Assembly: GCA_026874595.1 (NCBI GenBank)
Contig: CM049308.1
Coordinates: 22,667,867-22,731,866 of the forward strand
DNA: 64,000 bases
From: Sipunculus nudus
Taxonomy: Eukaryota > Annelida > Sipuncula > Golfingiida > Sipunculidae
Direction: 5' to 3'
This document shows, piece by piece, positions 1-11,156 of this stretch (the first letter of the stretch is position 1; the number at the start of each line of letters is the position of its first letter). The translations under genes and the position numbers were made by a program. The notes under the pieces are model-generated. The model saw only the letters and a list, made by a program, of their open reading frames with translations. It ran no database searches and was not told the DNA's origin.

Positions 1-1342
1 TTTATAATTTTATGTAGTGTTATCTTTATCTATATAAACAGTATAAAAAGAAAGAAAACAGCACAAGTGCACAACTAAAACTAGTTAAAGGAAATGAAAG
101 TAACTTGTACCCAGATGTATGCATGAGGATGTGTTTTTCAATCATTCAACCACAAGTATTTATAAACATTATTCTGACAACTTCCTGTTTAATAAGACAT
201 CTCTGGTCAATGAATGACACAAGCTATCTATCAGAATGTATAAACAAATAGTTCCTGTTTTGTCTGGGGCAAACCTGACTTGAAAACATCTTTTGCAACT
301 TGTCCCCAGTACGCAAAATAAACTTTTTCCCCATATTTAATTTTACTCATGTCTTTTTTTTCTTAGATTATTTTTTGTAAAGATGGTGCGAGTATCAAAT
401 ATGCCAAAGCAAATGTAATCTTCAACTAAAAAGGAGTTTATAAAGTCATGTGACCTGTACCAGGAGGTTTGATGCAAATAATAGCAATTTCTGTATTAAC
501 AAGAAATAAGGTCACAGTGACCAAGTTACCAGGGTCATGACACGTATAAACATGCATACATCTTAAATCACTGAACATACATTATATTACAAAAGTACAT
601 AAAGCATTCTTTCTTTATTAGAGGTTGTGAATAAATACGGTCACTTTGACCTATTTTAATGGACTCACTTGGATGTTAAAAATCTGTATATGAAATATCC
701 TTTCAGTTAAACGTGGTATAAATATCTCATGATTAAAAATGAGTTGGATAAAAACAAAGACTCTGAAGTTCATTTGTTTTGAAGATATGAAGAAATATGC
801 AATTAACTTACTTTCCATATAAATATCATTTAAATTCCTAAGGCTCAGATTATAACAGGAGAGGATCTTCGCTTTGGGTAACAATCATTTTTTTTCACCT
901 TTTATACATTCAAATATTAACAAATATTTGAAATTTTTTTTTAAATATTACATTTAAAAAGTACCAGTTCCACATAAACAATTATTTTTACACTGAGTAT
1001 TTCTATCTATACGGTGTTTGTTTCTTCAGTGTTAAGCTATGGAATATACTTTGCTGGCTCTTAGCATATTCACGTAATTTTACAACAATGGCAAACACAG
1101 TCAAGACGGTTATGTAATTGGTAAAGACTTGAAGTGCATACAGACATTTATTAATATACATTTTTTTTTAATTTTTAAAACTTTTTGATTATAAAAAGTT
1201 TAACAGTCTAAACTTGTGATTGCAATGTTTCTTTCTGAGCATTTTAAATGCAAAATAATTTCGATCTATTAGTACATACATCATCTAATGATCTGACATA
1301 TTAACTGTTTTATGAAATTTTACATGTCAATAAAATTCTCAC
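1..1342 (-). other. RCOR intron 2 (continues off the left edge)
   Basis: AT-rich sequence left of the donor of RCOR exon 2 (GTGAGAAT read on the minus strand at 1335-1342). I searched the minus strand for the next ELM2 exon (expected to read like a leucine-rich 'ALLVWSP...LDEYI' stretch) and found no match in any frame between plausible splice sites. The intron therefore probably runs past position 1. Nothing else is recognised apart from T and A runs. Confidence 0.6.
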
Positions 1343-1399
1343 CAGGACAATACTCCGGAACAACCGCTTGATAATCCGCTCCTACCCGCATTCCATTTT
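1343..1399 (-). CDS. RCOR: CoREST/RCOR coding exon 2 (start of ELM2 domain)
   Basis: This 57-nt exon lies on the minus strand between a good acceptor (ATTCATTTCAG just above 1399) and a good donor (G|GTGAGA below 1343). Joined in phase to exon 1 it reads E-NGMRVGADYQAVVPEYCP. That matches the signature that opens the ELM2 domain of REST corepressors (human RCOR1 has GMRVGPQYQAVVPDF, recalled from memory). In the family, ELM2 plus the first SANT domain binds HDAC1/2, while the linker and second SANT domain bind LSD1/KDM1A and nucleosomes. The exon ends in phase 1, so the protein must continue leftwards. Paralogue number (RCOR1/2/3) cannot be set; invertebrates usually have one CoREST. Confidence 0.9.
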
Positions 1400-1559
1400 C
1401 TGAAATGAATAAAAGAGATTGAGTTAAATTATACATTTAAACTGAATAAATAAAAGAACGCAAGAGATTATTTATAATTATTTTACATTATTTTCTCCTC
1501 ACCTGACGTAAACATTGCGCACAAAAAAATATTTAATGAAGGATATTTTTAGTTCTCAC
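1400..1559 (-). other. RCOR intron 1
   Basis: 160-bp intron between exons 1 and 2 on the minus strand. The donor is G|GTGAGAAC (1552-1559) and the acceptor is TTTCAG (1400-1405). It is AT-rich with no other features. Confidence 0.85.
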
Positions 1560-1671
1560 CGTGCTCGGAATCATCGGTGGCGCTGCTGTCGGACATATGC
1601 CCGTTCGGGCTCGGGCCCCGAGAACGCCTTCCAACTTTCCCCTCGTCTCCGTTCCTGTCTGCCATGACCAT
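1560..1671 (-). CDS. RCOR: CoREST/RCOR coding exon 1 (N-terminus)
   Basis: First coding exon of the REST corepressor on the minus strand, 37 codons plus 1 nt. It starts MVMADRNGDEGK, continues VGRRSRGPSPNGHMSDSSA and ends TDDSEH. The ATG at 1671-1669 is chosen because an in-frame TAA lies a few codons upstream; a second ATG two codons on (1665) could also serve. The basic RRSRGPSPN box followed by an acidic serine-rich run is, from memory, like insect CoREST N-termini and unlike the long alanine-rich vertebrate RCOR1 start. The exon is much more GC-rich than its surroundings, as expected at a promoter-proximal exon. The longer ORF that overlaps it in another frame is a shadow. The product would be a nuclear scaffold of the LSD1-CoREST-HDAC complex. 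Confidence 0.88.
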
Positions 1672-2190
1672 AATGTCTTTGTAATTTTACAAATTAAATG
1701 TCCTTTCGATTTCAGAAACTCGCATGCACTTTGCAAACTTTTCCAAGTGTAATTTTACAAGACGACACTCTCCCCCCGTGAAACCATTCATTAGACGGTT
1801 GCGTTGTGGCTGACGAACGCAGTAATAATCCGTCCAATAATATAGTGCCTATACTGGACTTTATCAAGCGGTTTCTTGGCAAATATAACGCTGCAAATTA
1901 AGAAAAAAGACGTCGATTTAAGAAACGTTCTATTTTTAGTCCCAAAACTTTTCTTATCACGCTTTTCGGCAAACCTAAATAATAGCACCGCGTAGGAATA
2001 TAGTCCCAGTGCTCAATTCCGAGAGCTCGAAATGAAAATTTCGACGTTATATTGCTAGGATGTCAACACACAAGCCCGGCTTCCAGTTCATTCTTTATTA
2101 ATATATTCTTGTAAATATTTTCATGTTTAAGTTTAATAAATAATTAGGAAATATACATGCTGTTTTCTTTATGACTGTAGTGTCTGCAAT
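1672..2190. promoter_or_regulatory. RCOR 5' UTR and promoter region (possibly divergent)
   Basis: Sequence immediately upstream of the RCOR ATG, richer in CpG (gacgaacgc, acgtcgattt, accgcgtagg) than most of the window. It should contain the RCOR 5' UTR and transcription start. No TATA box at a convincing distance is seen. A short ORF on the opposite strand starts at 2191, so a bidirectional promoter is possible but unproven. Confidence 0.45.
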
Positions 2191-2313
2191 ATGGCTGTAA
2201 AGAAGCGTATGAAGCCGAGACGAGAAACTTTTATGCAAGGAGGGTTGTGCGCCATCGTACCACTGCTACCTCATAAAAGTAAAAAACTATATATTTATAA
2301 AATATACCCTTAA
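2191..2313 (+). CDS. Candidate small ORF or first exon divergent to RCOR
   Basis: A 40-codon plus-strand ORF starting MAVKKRMKPRRETFMQ, with a basic N-terminus, about 0.5 kb from the RCOR start and in the opposite direction. After LLPHK the reading turns into low-complexity codons, so if real it may splice near 2281. No homologue is recognised. It could equally be a chance ORF. Confidence 0.2.
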   Translation: MAVKKRMKPRRETFMQGGLCAIVPLLPHKSKKLYIYKIYP

Positions 2314-3431
2314 GTTGTTAACTGTATCTTCTGATTGAAATAACTTTGTTTTCTGGTCGAAAATATAATATATTTACGTATCATGGATTACTCCTTGGTC
2401 GTACCATGCATCAATTGGGACCCAGATTTTGAACGCTTATGCGCTATCGTCTGACTCCAACAAAGACGTGTCTTGGTGCATGTGTGAAAGCACCGTTTCC
2501 TTCATATAAACAATATTATTATTACACATAATTTTATTTTATACATGAACATATAAACTTAGTAAATTTTTAAAGAAAACTCAGTGCTATATTAAATGTA
2601 GACCTAATTTATAAATTGTGTTTGAGTATCCCGTGGACTCGAGTTGAGGCCTATAGGCCTATATAATTTCAAATAGGGGTCTGCAGACATAAACATAGGC
2701 CTTATCCAAAGGCCCTACTCAATATACTAATTAAAAATATCACGAAGCGATCTTTAACTTATAATATATGGATGTATATTTTAAAATTATACACTTATGT
2801 ATAGTCTGTTAATAAAATCTCCTTAATTGTCAGTTTTCCGTAGACCTGCGATAGCTGTTAATTAATTTCTCAGCGCCCAGAAGTAAATAGTAGGCCTACA
2901 AGATAAAATACCCGCAGTGCCAGCACGCATATAATGAGCTAATAGCTGAAATCCAAAGATCCTAACAGGAGTCGGGGGGGGGGGGGGGGAGCTAGGAGTT
3001 ATTGATTGTTCACGTTGTGGCCAGGACTATATGCCTGGCGCGAGTGCAGCCACAACCACTACAGGACAAAAGGCACGCTCGCGTCTGTACGTTTGTGCGT
3101 GTGCACCCATTGCTATAGCCCTCCTGCAGGCCTATTTTCGCCAAGCCAACACGCATGTTTGACACGTATGCAGTGTGGACTGGACCGAGGGACCGTCCCC
3201 ACTTGGCAACAGTGGTATTGTGATAACACTGATTTCCGTGACGACAGCTTTATAAATAATTAAATATATATAGCCTATATAAATAAATATATACCCTATA
3301 GCCATGTATTTTTCCTCTTCTTAAATGTGCAGTTTTAATATTAGGCCTAAGTATGAATGATTATATTCTGTTTTTGTTTTAACCCAGCTATAAGCTTTAA
3401 TATTTAATTAAATCCAATAGGCCTATAATTA

Positions 3432-3432
<1 letters not shown>

Positions 3433-3518
<86 letters not shown>
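3433..3518. repeat. Compound (TTC)n-(TTA)n microsatellite
   Basis: About 34 bp of CTT/TTC units pass directly into about 52 bp of TTA units. This is a compound trinucleotide repeat created by slippage and point mutation. Confidence 0.95.
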
Positions 3519-3519
<1 letters not shown>

Positions 3520-3933
3520 AACTTGTTGCAAGACTTGTTATCACCATTTTGCAACTGAACACAGCCCCATATATGCAGACTGCTTATGCGTATAGGCCTT
3601 TTCCGATCGGCATTTGTATATCTGAAAGGTACCCGGATTTTAGGCCTGTGTTGATCCAATTTCCCTGCATGCGCCATGGGTATCCTCACGTAGCATTTAG
3701 TTATAGCACAGGTACATATAGGTCTGCATATGTGATTCGTCATTTACAGATCAAACAGAACCACCCGTTTCTGTTTAATTGATTAGATAAATTGAGACTC
3801 AGGTGTGTCTGAATCCAATATACACGTTGACGTGCACAGAAACCAATAGCAATGTGTATTGCGCATATAATGTAAAAACCAATAAACACAAGCCAGCACA
3901 CGTGACGTACGTCGTGAATTTTAAGCTTCGAGC

Positions 3934-3934
3934 A

Positions 3935-3985
<51 letters not shown>
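3934..3985. repeat. (TA)n microsatellite
   Basis: About 25 uninterrupted TA units. Reading frames through it give artificial YIYI proteins, which are not genes. Confidence 0.97.
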
Positions 3986-3986
<1 letters not shown>

Positions 3987-5606
3987 ATGTGGTCAGAGCA
4001 ATATGTAGGCGTGTATGTAACGTGTGTGTGTGTGTATATAAAGCTAATGAGGTTAATTTTCTGGGCGTGTGTGTGGGTGTGTGTAAATGTATGTTTGAGA
4101 AGGGGAACATCGCCTTTTCAAAGCTGCGGGCCCTTATTATTCTTGCCAACATCTCATTCAGATGTCGGGAAGAACTCACCCCGATAACATGCACATATGG
4201 GGCCCGCAGGGTCTTAATGGCATGTTCCTTGTGGCCAACGAGGGCCCTGATGTTTGGCTCTTCATTGACACAGGGTTTGCAAGTGTTACAATTTTTAATC
4301 CTAAGTAAATTTGTGCAGAATTTTAAATTTTACACAGCTTATTGGAGAACATATCAACCTTATATTTTTATTAATTTGATCGATAAATTCATCTTATTTT
4401 TTTTTTATTATTTTTGCATTTTTTTTTGGTCATCATGATCAGTTACAGTGCCACATTTATTACACCTATACATGTAAGGCCTCTTGTGTGACAATCGATT
4501 CCGTCAACAGTCTGTCTCGGAAATATTAGCAAAGCACTGCAGAAACAGAATTCATGATAATTCTGAATGCACTACACAGTTCATTATATCTCTCTAGCAT
4601 GCGGTGCCATAAACCATCTTAGAAGCAGACCAGCCTCGAATATACTGTAACGAGTGCTCCAGAATTACCCTATATATTTAGTTATACAATGTATATGTTT
4701 ACAGTTAATGCCTCAGCCAGGATAGAAGGTTTAAATGCGTTCACCCCGTCTATGTTTGTGTGTGTTTGTGTTCACAATGTAACTCAAGCATTCATGAACG
4801 GAATCTCATGAAATGTTCAGATCATTTCCGAAATGGGCCAAAGAAGAATCGTTAAATTTGGTGTGGGTCCGGAACATGATCCGCATTGAGGAACATCATC
4901 AACGAATATTCACAAATATACAGTCAATTGAATAAGCTTTTGAACATGAACCGAAAAAGTGAATGTAAACACGGTTTTGGAGCCAATATATATTTGGCCT
5001 ATGACAACTTAAACGATGGTAATTACATTTGCTGTGCATAAAAAATTAGTAAAATTAAGCATTTATAAAGTCAGAAGCACGTATACATAAACACAGTTTT
5101 TCCTCTGAATAAGAAGTTAACAACACCAGTATATTATTCACTAAAACGTTGCTGGTGTCCATACTGCAATATATGTATATAATTTAGTGGTGTGCCGATT
5201 AATCTATTAAATCGATGGTTTGTCGTTTTAATTCAGAATCGATTAAATTGTTTGCATTTTTCGATTACAGACGATAATGTATGCACATGCATGCAAAGAA
5301 TCTTATCCTGCCAGGTATATACGAACACAAAAAAAAAATAAATAAAACCGCATCAAAACGGAACCTAACTTGCGCAGCCAACAATCGTCCGACGGGAAGT
5401 CGAACTTGGATGCGGGCGGACTGATGGTTTCATTACACTAAAACCGATGTACTTTTCAGACTATTAATTAGGGTCAATATTTTAGATACTATAGTAAAGA
5501 GCAGGTTTCAAGGTTATATAGGAAGTATTAATAATTGATCATCAGTCGATTTTTAATTTTTAATCATCGATTATATCTTTAAAACAAATTTCTTCTTCTA
5601 CTTCTA

Positions 5607-5609
<3 letters not shown>

Positions 5610-5680
<71 letters not shown>
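5610..5680. repeat. (TA)n microsatellite
   Basis: About 35 TA units preceded by a CTT-rich stretch. Confidence 0.97.
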
Positions 5681-8127
5681 AAAATGTGTATACTATAGTG
5701 TACTGATATTAATTTCTAAGCATCATAACGACAAAGAATTTTATTCTTTCATATATTTCTTATAACAAATTTCGTACTCCAATTCGCGCAAAACATAAAA
5801 TGCTATTTTCTTTAATGAATTATCTTGCGATAATTTGTTATCTTATTTTTCCTTACATTAAAACATACTTTAACTCTGTAATCCTCATAAAACATGCTGT
5901 AGTAACTGTCTCTGCCCGTATTTAACGGATCTTCCCATATTTTTTTTTCAGTTCTGCAGGTTTTCCTCGGCATTTAAGACGCATTCTACGGCCTCTGCGA
6001 CTGTTTTGCTTTCCTTCTAAACCCAAGACATAAATCGATTTTCTTTTCGCCTTTGTTCGGTGCAGCGTCATTCCGAAAACGAGGCTCCCGGTTAAATCAG
6101 AACCTTTATAAGGCCTATAAATACATTGTCGTCCAGCAAATTAGTCGGGTGGAGTAGGAAAAAGGGAGGGGAGGGGGTTAAGCATGATTGGTTAATACTG
6201 GAAATTAAGGGACGGGCCGGAGGTTAAACAGGAACCGAATTTTCGATTTTATTATGGACTGCGTAAACCAATAAACATTCTGAGACATTAAACATCAGTT
6301 GGAATCGATAAATTTCCCTGGCATCATACGTGCATGTTATTTATGTAATTTATTTCCATTTATTGCCATGTTTTTTATGTTTATTGCTATGTTTAGGATC
6401 TGTTTGTGCATGTCTGAAAATGTAAATACAGCTCCTAATAAATATTCTCTCCACGGGCAGTATGTGACCAATTCTGACTAGTTATATATATGTATATATA
6501 TAAATATTTATTTATATTTATATCTTTATTTTTTGGCCATGTGCAAAAATCACATATACTTTGCTAATGGCGTTTTCATATATGCTGCTATCAAAACAAA
6601 CGTATGTGTTAGGCGATATTTTATTCATATTCATAAAATATCGGTATTCAATGACAATATATCATTTTCTTTTTAGCAAAGATCTGTTTCTAAATAAAGC
6701 TTGCTGGAAGGTAAATTGGCGCCCATGCATGCACCATTATTTAAACAAATAAATACACATACAGCATATACATGGTCGAACAATGTGTGTTGTTCTCTCG
6801 AATTTTCTGCAACGTAATTATAAGGTAAAAATATACAATTCGGCCTGTCTGAAAGTGTTTTAGCTTAAACCTTTTTTTAAGGGGGGGGGGGGCGGTCTCC
6901 ATAATTGTAAACACGAGAGCAATGACATTTCTGACTCCGCAGTCATACAAGTGGTCAAGAGGTGAACGTGCATATTCTGAACCAGCTTACTGGGATTGTT
7001 TATCACCGGCATGTGGGCATTGAGCCATGACGGGCCGGCCTTTCATCCCTGAAGAGTCTTTGATTTTTTGGGGGGAGATCGTTGGAGAACCAAACCGTCT
7101 GGCCATGCAGTGTCAGGATTGGTTACCGTTTCAGTCAGGGACATTGCTGGTTACGTCAGGGTGATATTGTGTAGGCTGTAGATGGCTCATTGTGTGATAG
7201 GCAAGGCTAGTCTCACAGGGGGAACCAGTGGCATATACCAGTGTGTCCAAACAAGGGTTGGCTGTGAAAGGGTTTACAACACCATCCACATTTGTGCTTT
7301 TTTTAGAGCCTGCCTGTTTTATGCATTATCATACAAATATATCCCAAGTTGGTTTTTTTTTCTCTCTCTTTTAGAGACTCAGACATTTTTTTTTGACAGC
7401 TATCATTTCGGCTCCCAATTTATTGTCCCAGCCAAGGATGTTATTTTTGGATTAATGGCCACCAAACACTCTCCGCATTCAGTTCCCTTATCAAACCATG
7501 ACTTCGCAAAAAAATTTGAAACTGGGCTGCCGCGTTGCGTAAAATTTAAAACCCGCCTGTCACAAGTCGCATGGTGTAACTAATTAATGTTATACCGCTT
7601 GTATTCATAAATATGCCCATTCGCCCACTGATTGTCAACTGGTAAATTTAGTCTTTTTAAAGCCATACATGCATATTGTTCAAAGACAAAACCGCAAATT
7701 CAGACAACCTCAAACATAGTATCATACAAAATACAACCATGCATAACCATGCATTACAGAGATTATGTATGGCGAGATAAGGTACTTATTTACTTAAAGG
7801 TGGCCAGTCATCTACCTGTTGAAAAAAAGTATCTATTTGCTTTCTGGCTTCCTCTGTGTATATATTAATGATCTAAGGGTTATTCCGGTTATGAAAAGTT
7901 CTTATAAGGCCTCCGGGTAGGAAGTATGAACATGTTTACCAAAAACATGTTTGTAAACACAACGTTGACAAAAGGGAAAAACATGTAACCTCAGGTGGAA
8001 GGTTGCATACATTGAGAGGCAGAAAGGTCACTTGTTGCAAAACGCCATTTGCAAAGCTCTGGCTTATCTGACTTGCCGCCCTTTTTTACTTGGTTTTGAT
8101 TATTTTGGCGGGCCCCCAAATATTATA

Positions 8128-8181
8128 AAAACGTGGATATAAACAAAACAAGCAGCCTGGGTGCGTTGATATCCACGTTTT
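8128..8181. repeat. Perfect 13-bp inverted repeat (hairpin)
   Basis: AAAACGTGGATAT at 8128-8140 and its exact complement ATATCCACGTTTT at 8169-8181, separated by 28 bp. It could be the core of a foldback element or a transcribed hairpin. Function unknown. Confidence 0.7.
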
Positions 8182-8854
8182 CTGGCCTATTTTATAAAAG
8201 CTCGTATGGATTACCTTTAGTTTATATAGGTCTGAAAGGTGTTGGGGCACCTTTAACTGTGAAATAACAGCGCAGCTTGATGCTTATTCGCGACACCGTT
8301 GCTGCAAGTTCATAAATAATAGCCTGGGCGTTATTTTGAATTGTTAGTTTGTACGCCTGTTGGCTTTTGTGGCATGTGGCTTACAACAGAACGTGTCATG
8401 GTTGAGCGATTTGATCATGGTTCTCTTTTTCATATTTCAAATTCTAGATTTAACTCCAGGCGCGCCGCCGGGGAAAGCAGCCCATATGAAAACCAATATT
8501 AAATTACGTGCTTCGGCCATATAAAACCAATCTGGATGTTTATTTCCGCTACCCTGGTAGGAATGTGATGGTGCCTCGGTTGTCCGCGTAGCGTTTGACG
8601 TCATTGTTCCCTTGTGGTTGCTGAGCTCACGGCAGGGTTCGAAGTATACTTTTTATCTCCCTGTGTCAAGTGTAAATAAAACTGTGAAGTTCTTACAGTG
8701 AATATTCAAACTGGAATCCGTGTATGAATTAAAACCATAAAAGGCGTTCAGTGGTGGTGAGGTGAAAAGGGGACAGAAACCGCAAGTGCATGTAAATCTG
8801 AGTGAGATAATAAACCGTTTTCCATACTAATTCTGATACAACAACAATAACAAT

Positions 8855-8970
8855 GGCATCTTCTACTACTATTATTACTTCTACTACATACTAGTACTAC
8901 TACTACTGCTACTACTACTACTACTTCTACTTCTGCTACTAATGCTAATAATAATACTAATAGTACTACA
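8855..8970. repeat. Imperfect (ACT/CTA)n trinucleotide repeat
   Basis: A run of ACT, ATT and TCT triplets. The valine/leucine-rich ORF on the minus strand here is a by-product of the repeat. Confidence 0.9.
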
Positions 8971-9143
8971 ATACAGGGCAAAATGAAAGCAACCCCATTT
9001 CATGATGAACATATCTGAATGCAGCGGGAGAAAATTTCAGTTTCTCTGGTATTTGATTTCCTGTTTAATTTAAATTTGGCTTAAATTGTGTTTAAAGACA
9101 GATAGAGTATGCAGGCCATATAATAAAACATGTCTCCCGTACA

Positions 9144-9145
9144 TA

Positions 9146-9185
<40 letters not shown>

Positions 9186-9231
9186 CATGGACACACACAA
9201 CGTCATGTGTGTGTGGGGGGGGGGGGGGGCG
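9144..9231. repeat. (TA)n, GT-rich and poly-G low-complexity cluster
   Basis: A (TA)n tract with flanking TACATA, then a TGTGTG stretch and a G run at about 9217-9230. Slippage-prone DNA with no coding content. Confidence 0.9.
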
Positions 9232-9339
9232 TTTAAATTCTTTTTGTGTATGCATAGATGGTAATAGGCCCTAATGAACTTTTTTTATGATTAGCTCTTA
9301 CATTCCCAGAGAGCTCTTCCAAAACCGCTGGACGGCATT

Positions 9340-9880
9340 TGCACCATTATGGCCACGTGTTTTGCGTTGACTCGTGATCTTTCCTCTCTGCGTAGCGATC
9401 ATCGGTGCATCCATTTCTTTGCGAAAATAACACATATCTCAGGAGTAGTTTGGCGTATCAGCCTGAAAATATGTCTGCCCATAGATCTTGGATGGCTTGT
9501 AATTTCGTACACAAAACTGGGGGCGTCATCTGCATTCCTTCGTGGCGTCCATCCACTGAGTGTGTTTTGGGTGAAATTCACACATATCTCAGGTGTGGTT
9601 CGATGTATTGAATAATTCTCCTGAAAGTTTGCATGTCCTAACATCTTCGAACGCTTTCTCGTACCCAAGGCTGGTGGCGCCACCTACAATCGGCCTAATT
9701 TATGCACATATCCGAAAAGTGATTTAATGTATCAGTCTGAGTCTGTCCATAGCTTTTGGATAGCTTTGTCTTTTACACACCACCTTTGATTGTTTTTGTG
9801 TGGCGTCAATCCGTGCTCTATTTTGCTTATGCAAATCACATTAATAATAATAACTTGATGTATCCGTGGAAAATCCACGG
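9340..9880 (+). mobile_element. Diverged relative of the 280-bp Helitron-like units
   Basis: Contains decayed versions of the phrases seen in the full elements at 9964 and 49656: 'cacatatctcaggagtagttt', 'cttggatggcttgtaat', 'ctggtggcgccacctac' and 'tgacct/tgatctttcctctctg'. The units are about 140-280 bp apart. No terminal hairpin is found, so this is an old fragment or a related subfamily next to the younger copy. Confidence 0.65.
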
Positions 9881-9963
9881 TTACATAAGAAAAATAGTTC
9901 TGTAATAAGCTGGTAGGGACTGAATGTCGTATATTTTAAACCTGGGCATTCCAGCTAGGATTA

Positions 9964-11156
9964 TTGTATCCGCGAAAACGAAGTTTTGCGGATACTATGT
10001 TTTTGACCGGGTTCCGCCGCCGCCGTCGCCGCGTTCGTTTCCTGAGAACTCCTCTGAGACTAATGGACTGATTTTTCCGAAACTTACACCAATTATCGGG
10101 TCACATGTAAACTGGTGCCTAACCAATTGGCGTTGACCTCTGACCTTTCCTCTCTGCCCAGCGTCCGTTTGTGCGTCTGTTTCCACACATAAACCTACAT
10201 ATCTCGGGAACCGTTTGATCGATCAGGATTTTTTTTTTGTACAAATGTAACCCTTGGATAGCTTTATAACATACACAGAAAATGGTGCCGCCACCTGCAA
10301 CCATGTTTGCACAGTGTCCATCTGTTCATCTGCCTTGGGTTAAAATCACTCATATCTCTGCAGTGGTTGGACTAATTCACCTGAAATTCGGCATGCGTAT
10401 ACATCCTGGATAGATTTCTTGATTTTATGACAGGTAGCGCAACCCACATTCACGTACACGCTGCAGACATCCATGCTTATATCTCATATCTATATGACTG
10501 GTTTGACGTATCTTCTGAAAATTTGCATGTGTATAGATCTCACATACCTCTTTATGATACGCAAAACTGGTGGCGCAACCTGCAACCATTTTTGCAGAGC
10601 GCCCATCTGTTTGTCTGCCGTGGGATAAAATCACTCATATCTCGGCAGTGGTTTGACATATCTACCTAAAATTTTGCAGGTTTATACATCCTGGACAGCT
10701 TTCTTGATTTTATGACAATTGGCGCCACCTACATTCTAGTTTACGCTGCAGACATCTAAGCTCATACCTCGGGAACCGTTTGACCGATTGGGCCAAAATT
10801 TTGCATATCTATAGATCTCACATAGCTGTTACATACACAAAATTGGTGGCGCCACCTGTAACCATTTTAGCACAAGTCCTTCTGATTGTTTTCTGTGGGA
10901 TAAAATCACTTATATACAAGTAGTGGTTTGCGTTTTCTGCCTAAAAATTTGCATATATATATATACAACTTGGACAGCTTTCGGGATTTAGTGGTAGGTG
11001 GCGCAACCTATATACACATGCGACTGCAGACATCCATGCTAATATGCAACACACCTTACTCTATTTCCCCTTCCACTCAATCCATGCCTCACTTCACCCG
11101 TTCCACTCTGATTTTGGCGGATACACGTAGTCGCTTGTCGACTACCCAAATTCTAG
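9964..11156 (+). mobile_element. Helitron-like (Helentron/HINE-type) non-autonomous element, copy 1
   Basis: The 5' end folds: GTATCCGCGAAAAC, a GAA loop, then GTTTTGCGGATAC (9966-9995). The 3' side has the same arm as a subterminal inverted repeat, TTTTGGCGGATAC (11112-11124). It is followed by a 7-bp stem hairpin GTAGTCG/CGACTAC (11127-11145) and a CTAG end (11153-11156) before a T run. The interior is made of roughly 280-bp tandem units carrying 'atatctcgggaaccgtttgac' and the palindrome GGTGGCGCCACC. It has no Rep/helicase ORF, so it must be mobilised in trans. A second copy with the same structure lies at 49656. Confidence 0.85.

Larger units (their letters stand above)
2314..9339. other. 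Gene-poor region with microsatellites
   Basis: About 7 kb with no exon I can defend. It holds homopolymer runs (G tract near 2966-2989, G run near 6881), several microsatellites listed separately, and many short ORFs without protein-like composition. One minus-strand stretch around 4130-4300 reads like a short peptide (…CKPCVNEEPNIRALVGHKEH…) before a GTGAGT, but it has no supported acceptor. Confidence 0.5.

Noticed and set aside
651-884. Minus-strand ORF tested as RCOR exon 3
   Set aside because: A fragment between AG and GTAAGT exists, but its translation does not match the ELM2 continuation and one or more frames hit stops.
4130-4300. Minus-strand peptide CKPCVNEEPNIRALVGHKEH before a GTGAGT
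   Set aside because: It looks vaguely like a B-box-type cysteine/histidine segment, but there is no convincing acceptor, start or second exon. Not enough to call.
3799-4438. 131-aa and 211-aa ORFs on both strands with YIYIYI runs
   Set aside because: They exist only because (TA)n is open in all frames. The same applies to ORFs at 9070-9274, 20021-20212, 20956-21237 and 25108-25532.
8748-8981. Valine/leucine-rich minus-strand ORF that looks like a membrane protein
   Set aside because: Translation of an (ACT)n repeat.
9399-10669. Several 60-94 aa ORFs
   Set aside because: They lie in the Helitron-like units, differ between units, and share no conserved frame with the copy at 49656.
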